A stretch of DNA of 17,773 nt, from contig JBBDRX010000108.1 in the NCBI GenBank assembly GCA_040905245.1, forward strand, positions 1 through 17,773. The letters are read 5' to 3'. This DNA comes from JBBDRX01 sp040905245. Lineage in GTDB: Bacteria; Bacteroidota; Rhodothermia; Balneolales; Balneolaceae. This document shows positions 8,374-16,392 of this stretch, piece by piece. The translations under genes were made by a program, and so were the position numbers. How positions within the stretch are numbered: position 1 is the stretch's first letter; every line of letters starts with the position of its first letter. A model generated the notes under the pieces. That model saw only the letters and a program-made list of their open reading frames with translations. It had not been told where the DNA came from and searched no databases.

Positions 8374-8838
8374 TCAGTTCTCTTGTTTGGCCAGTCGCAT
8401 TTCAAGGTATTTGTTGTCGAAACCATACTTGGCGTACAAGTGCCGGGCCGGATTGTCGGGTTCCACATGGAGAGCAATGTCTCCCGGAGTCTCCGCAATG
8501 ATTTGCTCCATCAGCCACTTGCCAAGGCCCTGTCCCCGGGTATCGGACCGGACGGCGATATAGACCAGAATGTGTTCGGGAATATACCCCTTCATGTTGG
8601 TATCATTCACAATGGCAGCGCCGAGAATCTCGTCATCGTGATGAGCCAGCAGGATGAAACCATCTTGACCGGGACCGTCTCCGTACGCATAGGCGATACA
8701 GGCCATAATCGCCTCTTTGGTATCTCCATACTGGTCCAGGTGTGTATAGAAAAAATCGGCAATGTCCTCTCTGGAAAAGCCGGTTGGATTCTCCTGTTCA
8801 GAGCGTATGATATCAATCTCTGTCTCCATAATCTCCAT
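8374..8838 (-). CDS. GNAT-family N-acetyltransferase
   Basis: This 154-residue single-domain acetyltransferase would transfer an acyl group from acyl-CoA to an amine. The acetyl-CoA loop (motif A) is VRSDTRGQGLGKWLMEQII, with R101-G-Q-G104-L-G106. Motif B is PDNPARHLYAKYGF at 128-140. ILGAAIV at 71-77 is the preceding strand. The gene overlaps the end of the symporter gene: the first ATG (8838) gives a 26-nt overlap, and a second ATG at residue 4 (8829) has GGAG three nt before it and may be the true start. The racemase-like gene begins 3 nt after its stop, so these genes are translationally coupled. By context the acceptor may be an amino acid, which would put it opposite the M20 deacylase in the same pathway. 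That is inference, since GNAT substrates cannot be read from sequence. Confidence 0.85.
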   Translation of the reverse strand: MEIMETEIDIIRSEQENPTGFSREDIADFFYTHLDQYGDTKEAIMACIAYAYGDGPGQDGFILLAHHDDEILGAAIVNDTNMKGYIPEHILVYIAVRSDTRGQGLGKWLMEQIIAETPGDIALHVEPDNPARHLYAKYGFDNKYLEMRLAKQEN

Positions 8839-10267
8839 TCTGCGATTGTGTAAGGGAACTTACCACTATGAAGGCAAAAGCCGAAACCGAAATTCCAAAG
8901 ACATTCGCATCCAGACCGTACGGAAGAGTTTCGACTGCAAACTGAAGCAGTATCGTGGTTCCACCACCACAGAGTATCGCTGCAAAAGCTCCGGCCGGGG
9001 TGCTTTTGGGCCACCACAGAGCTCCGACCACCGGTACAAACAGGCCCGAGACCATAAATGCGTAGGAATAGAGCATCAGCTCCAGCACATTCTCCATGGA
9101 CCATGCCAACAGAAGGGCAAAGACTCCAATAATCAAGGTGGTCACCTGCGACCAACCCAGAAAGGAGCGGCTTTCGGGATCTGCTATTCTGAAGTGGCTC
9201 ACAACATCCGACATGATATTTCCGGAAGAAGCCATCAGGCAGCTGTCTGCCGTGGAGAGGATGGCGGAAAAGTAGGAGGCCATCATAATTCCCATAAATC
9301 CAACAGGAAGGACGGTCCGGAGAAGCATTGGTAGTCCGGTTTCGGGGTCGGCAGAAGCGGCATCCGGCACACCCAGGTACCCGAACATCCCCTGATCGGC
9401 AGCCACCCGGGCAAACAGGCCCAGCAAGACCCCCATAAAAGCCATAACCGGCCACTCAAACAGCCCTGCAAGATACCAGGCGCGTTTGGCTGTCTTTTCG
9501 TCCCGGCTCGCGTAGATCCTCTGATAGAGCGTCATCCCCACAAACCAGATCGGAATAATAGTCACGCTCCAGTAAATGATATCCTGCCAGCTGATATTGG
9601 TCAGGCTCAACATCGACGGATCAACGGTTTCGCGAATGGCTTCCATCCCGCCAATCGCCGTATAGGAGATGGGGATACCAATAAAGACAAGCCCCAGAAG
9701 CAGCAGGGTCCACTGAATGGTATCTGTATAAATCACGGCCTTGAGCCCACCCATTACCGTATAAACAACGGCAACGACTCCCATAATAAGAAGCGCGGTA
9801 TGAAGATCCAGGTTGGCAAAAGTACCCTCTGCCAGCTTGGCCCCGGCCAGGAGTTGAGAGCTGGTAAACCCCGCATACCCGATGGCAGAAACTATTCCGG
9901 CCAGCAGTGCCACACGGTCGTTATAATAGTACCGGAAGATGTCCGGGAATGTGTATGCGTGTCTAAATACCGGATTCCCCTTCACTTTCGGAATCAGAAA
10001 TACCGCTGCCAGCCAGGCTCCAACCAGGCCGGTGAAGAGCATCCAGGACCCGGATAACCCCATGACAAAACCAAGGCCGCCCAGGCCGATGGAAAAGCCA
10101 CCCCCCACATCGGTGGCAACCACGGAAAGGCCGATATGGATACTTCCCATCTTTCGCCCCCCGACATAGTAGTCCTCTCCACCCTCGTTTTTTCGGTGAA
10201 AATAGTAGCCAAAGGCGAGCAGGCCAAGAATGTAGAAAACAAAGATCGACAGGTCGATCGGATTCAT
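8813..10267 (-). CDS. Sodium:solute symporter (SSS/SLC5 family)
   Basis: This 484-residue inner-membrane protein has about 13 hydrophobic segments, the usual SSS number and length. Family marks are EDYYVGGRKMG early in the chain, ATDVGGGFSIGLGGLGF in the discontinuous first core helix, MGGLKAVIYTDTIQ at ~172-185, LYQRIYASRDEKTAKRAW, and ASYFSAILSTADS, whose Ser/Thr residues form the sodium site in characterised members. The start is taken at the ATG at 10267 (MNPIDLSIF), preceded by AGGAT. The upstream in-frame start would add 15 polar residues before the first helix. It is the first gene of the five-gene operon and overlaps the GNAT gene. By co-transcription it probably brings in the substrate that the racemase and acylase enzymes process; SSS members carry amino acids, sugars, vitamins or organic acids, so the cargo is not settled. 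Confidence 0.93.
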   Translation of the reverse strand: MNPIDLSIFVFYILGLLAFGYYFHRKNEGGEDYYVGGRKMGSIHIGLSVVATDVGGGFSIGLGGLGFVMGLSGSWMLFTGLVGAWLAAVFLIPKVKGNPVFRHAYTFPDIFRYYYNDRVALLAGIVSAIGYAGFTSSQLLAGAKLAEGTFANLDLHTALLIMGVVAVVYTVMGGLKAVIYTDTIQWTLLLLGLVFIGIPISYTAIGGMEAIRETVDPSMLSLTNISWQDIIYWSVTIIPIWFVGMTLYQRIYASRDEKTAKRAWYLAGLFEWPVMAFMGVLLGLFARVAADQGMFGYLGVPDAASADPETGLPMLLRTVLPVGFMGIMMASYFSAILSTADSCLMASSGNIMSDVVSHFRIADPESRSFLGWSQVTTLIIGVFALLLAWSMENVLELMLYSYAFMVSGLFVPVVGALWWPKSTPAGAFAAILCGGGTTILLQFAVETLPYGLDANVFGISVSAFAFIVVSSLTQSQNGDYGDRD

Positions 10268-10460
10268 ATCCTGTTCCGGAATAGGGTTAACTGTCGGCTG
10301 TAAAGAAATCAATTATTTGGATCGGATTCAAAAAGTGATCTGAAGCACTTTTCTTTTTACTACAAATTGGGTTCATTGTATCCATTCAAGATTTCGGACC
10401 GGCCATACAGATGCGGTGATTCTGCCCTGGAGACCGGTTATAACCCATACACATCACTTT
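10268..10460. promoter_or_regulatory. Divergent promoter region with inverted repeat
   Basis: This 193-nt gap lies between the symporter operon (leftward) and the dehydrogenase-cytochrome gene (rightward), so both promoters should be here. It holds a perfect 7-bp inverted repeat, AAAAGTG (10331-10337) and CACTTTT (10346-10352), with an 8-nt spacer, followed on the + strand by a T-rich run. No gene is known to end here on the + strand, so an operator or leader structure is more likely than a terminator. No clear -35/-10 pair was recognised on either strand. Confidence 0.4.
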
Positions 10461-12266
10461 ATGGCTGATTTTTACGCTGCTCCCCGGCCGGGAGGCTTAT
10501 ACCGACTATTCCTCAATTTGATACTACTCTTGTCTGTTTTTCTACTGATGCTGGCTGGCTGCCGGAATCATTCGGCGTCCAGGGACCTGCCGGTTCCGGA
10601 CGAGGATAATGGCGGGCTGTTAATGCCGGAGGGGTTCCGGGCTCTGGTGGCTCAGGGAGATACCGTAGGAACCGGGCGTCACCTGACCGTCAACGAGAAC
10701 GGGGATATCTACATGAAACTGAGATGGCAGGAGAACGACGGGCACCTCGTTGCCATGCGGGATACCACCGGAGACGGGAGAATGGATATTGTCACCCGGT
10801 TTGGAGACCCGGAGCCAGGTGCCCGGCATTCCGGTATTCAAATGCACAAGGGATATCTCTACTACAGCACCGATCTTCACGTGTACCGCTACTCTCTGGA
10901 ACCGGGGGAACTGTTACCGAGCTCTCCACCGGATACGATCGTCATCGACGATCATGAACACGGCATTCACCAGCACATTACCAAACCACTGACCTTCGAT
11001 GGCCACGGGAATCTCTACATCCCGTTCGGTGCACCGTCCGATGTCTGTGAAGAGCCCAGAGGAGCACCCGGGGCGATGGGAGAGGATCCCTGTTCACAAC
11101 TGGAGGAGCATGGCGGAATCTGGATGTTTGACGAAGACAAGCTGAACCAGGTTCAGTCCGAGGCGGTCCACTACGCCACCGGACTTCGAAGTGTCGTGGC
11201 AATCGACTGGAATCCGGTTTCGGACGAGCTCTACCTTGTCCAGCACGGGCGGGACCACCTGAACCGAAACTGGCGAGACTACTATTCTCCCTGGGAGGCT
11301 GCGATTCTTCCGGCAGAAGAGCTGTTCCGCGTTTCAAAAGGGGATGATTTTGGCTGGCCCTACTGCTTCTATGACCAACGTAAGGAGAAAAAGATTCTGG
11401 CTCCGGAATATGGAGGTGACGGTGAGACTGTGGGCCGGTGCGAAAAGGCAGAACGACCGTTAATCGGATTCCCGGGCCACTTTGCACCCAATGATCTGCT
11501 CTTCTACCAGGGAGATCAGTTTCCCGAACGGTACAGAAACGGCGCATTTATCGCTTTTCACGGATCTACAATACGTGCCCCCTATCCTCAGGGAGGATAC
11601 TTTGTCGGGTTTGTCCCTTTCGAGAACGGACGTCCGACCGGTGAATGGGAAGCGTTCGCCAACGGATTTGCCGTCATAGACCCGGTCGTCAGTACCCGGG
11701 ATGCCTACCACCGTCCCATGGGACTGGCAGAAGGGCCGGACGGATCCCTCTACATCTCCGATTCTGTGATGGGAAAGGTCTGGAGGGTGATCTATACCGG
11801 CGACCGGGACTCCTTTGGAGAGGAGCAACTGGCACGGATGGAAGAAGAAAAACGAACAGCCTCTAATATCCGAACCCCGCATGAGGTGGACGACAATCTG
11901 GAGATCGGCATGTACGAAGGGGGAGAAGCCCTGTACCGAAGTTATTGTGCCCAGTGCCATCAACCGGACGGACGGGGATCTGAACCCCGCTATCCCCCAC
12001 TGGTCGATTCGGAACGGGTCACCGGCGACAAAGACCGGCTGATTCGAACCATCATGTATGGAGCTGAGGGAGAGACCGTGGTGGGTGGCCAACGATTTGA
12101 AGGGCTCATGCCGGCTCACGACTATCTGAGCAATGAGGAGATCGGCCTGATCAGCACCTATATCCGGCAGAACTTCGCCAACTTAACAGGCTGGAGCTCT
12201 CCCCGGAACCGCAGGGTAACCGAAGAGGATGTCCGGCGGGTTCGCGAAGAAGGGCCGCCAAACTGA
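10461..12266 (+). CDS. Sorbosone/glucose dehydrogenase-like beta-propeller lipoprotein with C-terminal cytochrome c
   Basis: This 601-residue exported protein probably oxidises a sugar or alcohol and passes electrons to its own heme. The start is placed at the ATG at 10461, giving a lipoprotein signal with a long hydrophobic core and the lipobox LAGC (Cys34); a GTG 45 nt upstream is possible. Residues ~60-465 form a six-bladed propeller of the PQQ-sugar-dehydrogenase/sorbosone-dehydrogenase type: HGIHQHITKPLTFDGHGNLY, ATGLRSVVAIDWNP, YLVQHGRDHLN, GDDFGWPYC, FAPNDLLFYQGDQFPERY and FIAFHGS. Residues ~480-570 are a cytochrome c domain with the heme site CAQCH (496-500) and the likely axial Met in GLMPAHDYLSNEEI. 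Whether PQQ is really bound cannot be judged, and no PQQ biosynthesis gene is nearby. It stands alone, divergent from the symporter operon and convergent with the LamG gene 110 nt away. Confidence 0.85.
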   Translation: MADFYAAPRPGGLYRLFLNLILLLSVFLLMLAGCRNHSASRDLPVPDEDNGGLLMPEGFRALVAQGDTVGTGRHLTVNENGDIYMKLRWQENDGHLVAMRDTTGDGRMDIVTRFGDPEPGARHSGIQMHKGYLYYSTDLHVYRYSLEPGELLPSSPPDTIVIDDHEHGIHQHITKPLTFDGHGNLYIPFGAPSDVCEEPRGAPGAMGEDPCSQLEEHGGIWMFDEDKLNQVQSEAVHYATGLRSVVAIDWNPVSDELYLVQHGRDHLNRNWRDYYSPWEAAILPAEELFRVSKGDDFGWPYCFYDQRKEKKILAPEYGGDGETVGRCEKAERPLIGFPGHFAPNDLLFYQGDQFPERYRNGAFIAFHGSTIRAPYPQGGYFVGFVPFENGRPTGEWEAFANGFAVIDPVVSTRDAYHRPMGLAEGPDGSLYISDSVMGKVWRVIYTGDRDSFGEEQLARMEEEKRTASNIRTPHEVDDNLEIGMYEGGEALYRSYCAQCHQPDGRGSEPRYPPLVDSERVTGDKDRLIRTIMYGAEGETVVGGQRFEGLMPAHDYLSNEEIGLISTYIRQNFANLTGWSSPRNRRVTEEDVRRVREEGPPN

Positions 12267-12376
12267 TCATGATGTCGGCTCGCATTGTCTATAACGATTC
12301 GTATTTCCGGCCAGAGTCTCCGGACCGGCAACCCGGCCCGGTTCTCCTGAAACAAATGATTTCGTAACCTGCTCGT
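12267..12376. other. Convergent intergenic gap
   Basis: This gap separates two genes that converge. It has a weak imperfect hairpin around the CCGG-rich stretch near 12320-12345 (GGACCGG, loop, CCGGCCC with one mismatch) but no T-run on either side. No ORF or RNA gene is apparent, and a terminator is not demonstrated. Confidence 0.3.
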
Positions 12377-15300
12377 TTAATCGATTCGAAGCCGGTTGTT
12401 ATACCGTGTAATCTCTGTGAGCTCCTCATCCGGATCCAGAATCAGGTATCCGCTGGTTCCTGACGGAACTCGCAGACGGACCCGGTCTGTTTTCGGCTGC
12501 AGATCGTTCGGAGGCGCAATGGACGAAACGCTCCGACGGTCCACCTCTTCTCCCTGATCGTCAATAAATGCAATCTCGGTATCGGGTGATTCGACAGCGC
12601 CAAGGTTATGTACCGTCACATTGATCCGGTTCCCCGAGCGCTCGACCGATTCAGGGCCAATTCCCAGATCCGCACGCTCCTGCAGGGCCGGGTACTCCTC
12701 TACCAGACGAAGAGTCAACGTGGTTTCGGCCATCGGTTCAAACCGAAGATCGAGTGCGTCCATTCGCTCCAGCTCTACAGCGCGTTGCTCAGTCGTTACT
12801 TCTCCATCCGGACCTTCGGTCCGTTGCGTCACTTCCCAGACGCCGGGCGCCAGATCCCAGACTTCCATTTGTGCATGTACCGCCTCGTTGCGTTTCAGGT
12901 TGAAAGCTTCAATCACGGCATGCTCCAGGCTTCCCTCCCGAATCGCAATGGCCACATCTTCGGCTCGTGCCGGTTCGTTGAAGCGCCATCGTACCAGATG
13001 GCCGGCGTAGGTACCACTACGGACCGGCCCGAGGCCGCCCATTCGGGCACGCTGCAGAGAACTGGACGATACACCGACACGGTCAGTCCAGAGATGCCCC
13101 TCTGTGTTGACATACATCAGTGCTGCATTGGATGCGATCTCGTCTTCATAGAGCTCTTCCAGATACTGAGTATTACCGGTCATCATCCAGGCAAGATGCC
13201 GCTGAAACGATCCACCGCGATGCGGGTTGCTGGACTCTGCCAGCTCTTCTCCAAGGGTATCTCTCAAATCCAGAATATCGAGCAGATTCGAATTGGACAT
13301 ACCAAATACGGACGTTCCGTAGTCCAGCAGGGGTTCCAGATACTTCTGGTCCCCGGTCCAACGCCACGCGGCCCAGAGCAGGTGCGAAGTGTTTCGAAGC
13401 CCCGGATCGTACTCAGAGTTCGGCTCCCCGCTTGGATAGTGAACAATCGTATTGATCCGGTCTCCCGGTTTCTCATACTGGCTTACAAGCCCATCCACAA
13501 GCTCCAGTATGAGCTCCTTGATCTGCTCGTTGCCGTTATACTCGACTAACGTAACTCCCGGCGTGAGAATCAGGAAATTGTACGGGTATTGCCAGTTCCA
13601 GACCGTCTCGTCAGCAATTTTGCTTCCGCTGTAGAAGTTGGAGATAAACTGACGGTGCCCTTTGTCATTGATTCCGGTGAGTCGTTCAAGGGCGGCAGAG
13701 GTCTCCATCAGCCGTTCCACTGCCAGCGGATCTCCGTAACTGAGATGAAAATCTTGTGTCAGGACCTGGATTCCCTCTTCATAGGCGTGAAGCTCATCGG
13801 CCATAATCGTCGCCAGGCCTTCGGTAAACATTCCGTTATCATAGTAGGCGTCCATAATCCGGTCAATCGAGTCGGTAATCCGATCCGGAGCCACGCCCAA
13901 CATGGCAGCAACCACAAACTGTGGAGTCAAATCCCCGTCATCAGACAGGCCGCCCCCAAATTCACCGTTGGAAATCATGCGGTTGTCGAGCCACCACTCG
14001 GTAAAGTGACGAACCTGTCCAAGCAGTTCTACCTGTCGGTGAGCCCATTCGGGGACACCATCGGGCGGAGTGGTGTGGACATACGGTTCCGTTCCCTGCC
14101 CACGATTTCGCCAATACCAGTATTGCCGGCCCTGTTCGTGCTGTGGTTCAACCCGAAAGAGATCTTCCAGATCCCGGCTGAATCGCTGGTAGGCCCGCAA
14201 CAGTTTGGAGTTGGTACCCGGTTCAGCAATATGAGCGGCATTGTCTTTGGCCTGAATGAAGCGGTCGGCCACATGCTCCTCTTTGGCCTCGTCATATGAT
14301 TTAAATACCAGGTTGACTTCCGTTCCATCCAGATCAGCCGAATCAAAATCGGATGCGGAGGAAGCAATGCGCAGATAGAGCGAGTGGTCGTTAGGCAGAA
14401 TACGGTCCCGTGTATCGAGCCAGAGGGTATGTTCCTCTCCCGGTACGACCGAAGCGGTGACATCCATCATGGATCGATCCGGCCAGATGGGATCCAGTAT
14501 TCGGATATTCAGGACAACAGTACCGTCTGCCCCCGGCTCCACGTCCAGTGCGGGTAGTTTCAACTCAATTCCGTCCAGCCCGGCGTTCATATTCTCCCAG
14601 GTTTGTGTGGTCCGGGGTATGGACGATGAAATCCCCGAATAACCCTGGCTGTCGTACATTTCGCGTCGGAATTCAAAAGGGATCATAATGTGAACCAACG
14701 GCAGGCGATGCCGGTCTGCCTCCGCTTTTGGGCGTCGTGGGGCGTTCGACGGCAGGGCCACCACCCTGGAACGTTCGTCCGGTGTGTAGCGCCCTTCAAT
14801 GTACCGGTTCAGATCTTCCAGTGTGACGTTGTCGGGAGCTGCTGACGGATCTACATGGTAGATGAGTTCACGTCGCCCGGCCGGTTTCCGGCCCGGTTCG
14901 ATGTTGTATACTTCAAATTTTCCAATGGCCATCTCCTGTACATCATTGTCGAACCGAAGTTTCCCACCGGTGAACTGCTCATTCAAACGGTGTACGGTCC
15001 GTTCCTGGCCTTCCGGCCGGCGAAACAGTTCCATTTCGGATGGCTGCTGGTGCTCCCGGTCATACTCCAGACGGCTCAGGGAGCCAAATGCCGCACCCGC
15101 GATTTCGATATGGTTGTATGGTTCGTCCGGCATGGTATACGTGACCGACTTGCCCGACTCGGAGTAGATATTCCAGTCTGGCTGTACAATGTATTGGTGA
15201 CGGTCGGAGATTCGCGAACGGTTGTAAGCACCCGGCCAGATGGTCTCCCGAATCCCGTCGTTCCCCTTCCAGAACCACTGCTTGAGGTCGTAGGCATCGT

Positions 15301-16198
15301 GAACTTCCACCTTCCGGATGGAGATCTCCCGGGACGGCAGAGGAGCGGGCAGATCACCGGACCGGTTCCAGCCGTACCGATGGCTCCATTCATTTTGCCA
15401 TCGTGGTTCAGCCAGATCCCGAACCAGTGGCCCGGAAAGCCGGACGTCTTCCCCACGAGCAAGCCGGCGAATCTGTTCCGGCTCAAGCATCCGGTCATAA
15501 ATTTTGTATTCGTCAAAATCCGCACCACGAATCGAGTGCCCCTCATTACCAACATAAATTGGCGAAATACCTCGTTTCCCGACACCAAACTGATCCAGAC
15601 CGGTATCAAAAATAGTTACGGCATCTTCGCTGGCAATCAGGTCTCCGTCCAGATAGAGCCGCACGCCTACCGTCTCGTCCCAGGTAAGCGCCAGATGATA
15701 CCACTCTCCGGCTTCCGGTGGAGTGTCGGAGGTATGCCTGACTCGGACCACACCATAATTGGGATCCTCAACAAAGGCGTCAAAGCCCCCCATTCCATTG
15801 TAGTCAATTCTCAAAAAGTTCATAATGAGGGCTGAACCGTCCGAAGGCCCGGTTCGGGCAATAATGAAGGGCACCTCGCCCACATACTCCCGGGGTCTCC
15901 AGTAGAAGGAGAACGTTCCCCGCTGCGCATACATGTTTCCGGGGGCATCATACACAAAGTGTTGAGTAAAATGATGGTTTCGGAAGGCCCGGCCAACAGC
16001 TCCGTCGTCAATGATCTCCACATCGTTTAAAAAGTTCGGAGTCGCTTTCCCGTGTGCTACATCCGCTGTGAATCCATTATCTCCGGACAGATAGAACAAC
16101 AATCCATCGTTCGCGGGTGGAGAGATCTGTGCCGACAGGGTAGAAGGCAGAGTTGCAAGCAGAGACAGAAGTAGAAAAAGCAGAGACAACCGTTGCAT
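12377..16198 (-). CDS. Large secreted protein: LamG-like domain, helical toroid-like region, CARDB-like tail
   Basis: This is a 1273-residue exported protein with no family I can name. The ATG at 16198 gives a clear signal peptide (MQRLSLLFLLLSLLATLPSTLSA, core hydrophobic, cut after LSA). The longer in-frame start, 69 nt upstream, would bury it. Residues ~30-245 form a LamG/concanavalin-type sandwich (FSFYWRPREYVG, EWYHLALTWDETVGVRLYLDG, ADFDEYKIYDRMLEPEQI). Residues ~250-700 are mixed beta with many Asp/Glu/Arg. Residues ~715-1070 are mostly paired helices rich in Trp, Tyr and His (TEWWLDNRMISNGEFGGGLSDDG, NTSHLLWAAWRWTGDQKYLEPLLDYG), resembling an (alpha/alpha) toroid as in several polysaccharide lyases and hydrolases. 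Residues ~1169-1273 resemble CARDB (VTVHNLGAVESPDTEIAFID). An enzyme or binder acting on a surface polysaccharide is a reasonable guess from architecture alone. No catalytic residues are claimed. Confidence 0.75.
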   Translation of the reverse strand: MQRLSLLFLLLSLLATLPSTLSAQISPPANDGLLFYLSGDNGFTADVAHGKATPNFLNDVEIIDDGAVGRAFRNHHFTQHFVYDAPGNMYAQRGTFSFYWRPREYVGEVPFIIARTGPSDGSALIMNFLRIDYNGMGGFDAFVEDPNYGVVRVRHTSDTPPEAGEWYHLALTWDETVGVRLYLDGDLIASEDAVTIFDTGLDQFGVGKRGISPIYVGNEGHSIRGADFDEYKIYDRMLEPEQIRRLARGEDVRLSGPLVRDLAEPRWQNEWSHRYGWNRSGDLPAPLPSREISIRKVEVHDAYDLKQWFWKGNDGIRETIWPGAYNRSRISDRHQYIVQPDWNIYSESGKSVTYTMPDEPYNHIEIAGAAFGSLSRLEYDREHQQPSEMELFRRPEGQERTVHRLNEQFTGGKLRFDNDVQEMAIGKFEVYNIEPGRKPAGRRELIYHVDPSAAPDNVTLEDLNRYIEGRYTPDERSRVVALPSNAPRRPKAEADRHRLPLVHIMIPFEFRREMYDSQGYSGISSSIPRTTQTWENMNAGLDGIELKLPALDVEPGADGTVVLNIRILDPIWPDRSMMDVTASVVPGEEHTLWLDTRDRILPNDHSLYLRIASSASDFDSADLDGTEVNLVFKSYDEAKEEHVADRFIQAKDNAAHIAEPGTNSKLLRAYQRFSRDLEDLFRVEPQHEQGRQYWYWRNRGQGTEPYVHTTPPDGVPEWAHRQVELLGQVRHFTEWWLDNRMISNGEFGGGLSDDGDLTPQFVVAAMLGVAPDRITDSIDRIMDAYYDNGMFTEGLATIMADELHAYEEGIQVLTQDFHLSYGDPLAVERLMETSAALERLTGINDKGHRQFISNFYSGSKIADETVWNWQYPYNFLILTPGVTLVEYNGNEQIKELILELVDGLVSQYEKPGDRINTIVHYPSGEPNSEYDPGLRNTSHLLWAAWRWTGDQKYLEPLLDYGTSVFGMSNSNLLDILDLRDTLGEELAESSNPHRGGSFQRHLAWMMTGNTQYLEELYEDEIASNAALMYVNTEGHLWTDRVGVSSSSLQRARMGGLGPVRSGTYAGHLVRWRFNEPARAEDVAIAIREGSLEHAVIEAFNLKRNEAVHAQMEVWDLAPGVWEVTQRTEGPDGEVTTEQRAVELERMDALDLRFEPMAETTLTLRLVEEYPALQERADLGIGPESVERSGNRINVTVHNLGAVESPDTEIAFIDDQGEEVDRRSVSSIAPPNDLQPKTDRVRLRVPSGTSGYLILDPDEELTEITRYNNRLRID

Positions 16199-16392
16199 AT
16201 CGAGATCGTTTTCTTGATGGTTTACTGAAACGAGACTGTCATTTTTTTGACAATTTTGACAGCCCAACGATCCCTAATATAAAAAAGAGAGAATTTAATG
16301 CTTGATTTTTTGAGATTTTTAAGAAACTAAATCGTAAGTAATAATCTCTACAGGAAGCTTGTTTAAAAGCTAAAAATCAAAAAAACCTTTTC
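16199..16392. promoter_or_regulatory. AT-rich upstream region of the LamG-protein gene
   Basis: This 194-nt stretch lies between the fic stop and the LamG-protein start, both on the - strand. It contains TGTCA (16237-16241) facing TGACA (16248-16252) with a 6-nt loop, and a second TGACA at 16257-16261, so that TTTTGACA occurs twice in tandem on the + strand. A TATATT-like box lies near 16274-16279 on the - strand, about 75 nt before the ATG, without a good -35 partner. A short AGCTT/AAGCT hairpin near 16357-16372 follows the fic gene. A line-by-line hand count gives about 27% GC for 16321-16380. Confidence 0.35.

Noticed and set aside
8607..9455. 282-codon - strand frame inside the symporter gene
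   Set aside because: Alternative frame of the symporter, rich in Gly/Arg/Cys with no family match, while the overlapping frame is a complete transporter.
10330..10357. Rho-independent terminator on the + strand
   Set aside because: The stem is followed by T-rich sequence, but no + strand gene ends before it, and the A/T-rich stem is weak; an operator or leader is more likely.
12320..12345. Terminator between the dehydrogenase and LamG-protein genes
   Set aside because: The CCGG-rich hairpin has a mismatch and no T-run on either strand, so it is not supported beyond a weak structure.
12608..13549. 313-codon + strand frame opposite the 3' half of the LamG-protein gene
   Set aside because: Antisense shadow of the helical and CARDB-like regions; no domain recognised.
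14855..15835. 326-codon + strand frame within the LamG-protein gene
   Set aside because: It lies wholly opposite the LamG domain and following region of a gene with clear signal peptide and domains; the composition is that of an antisense shadow.
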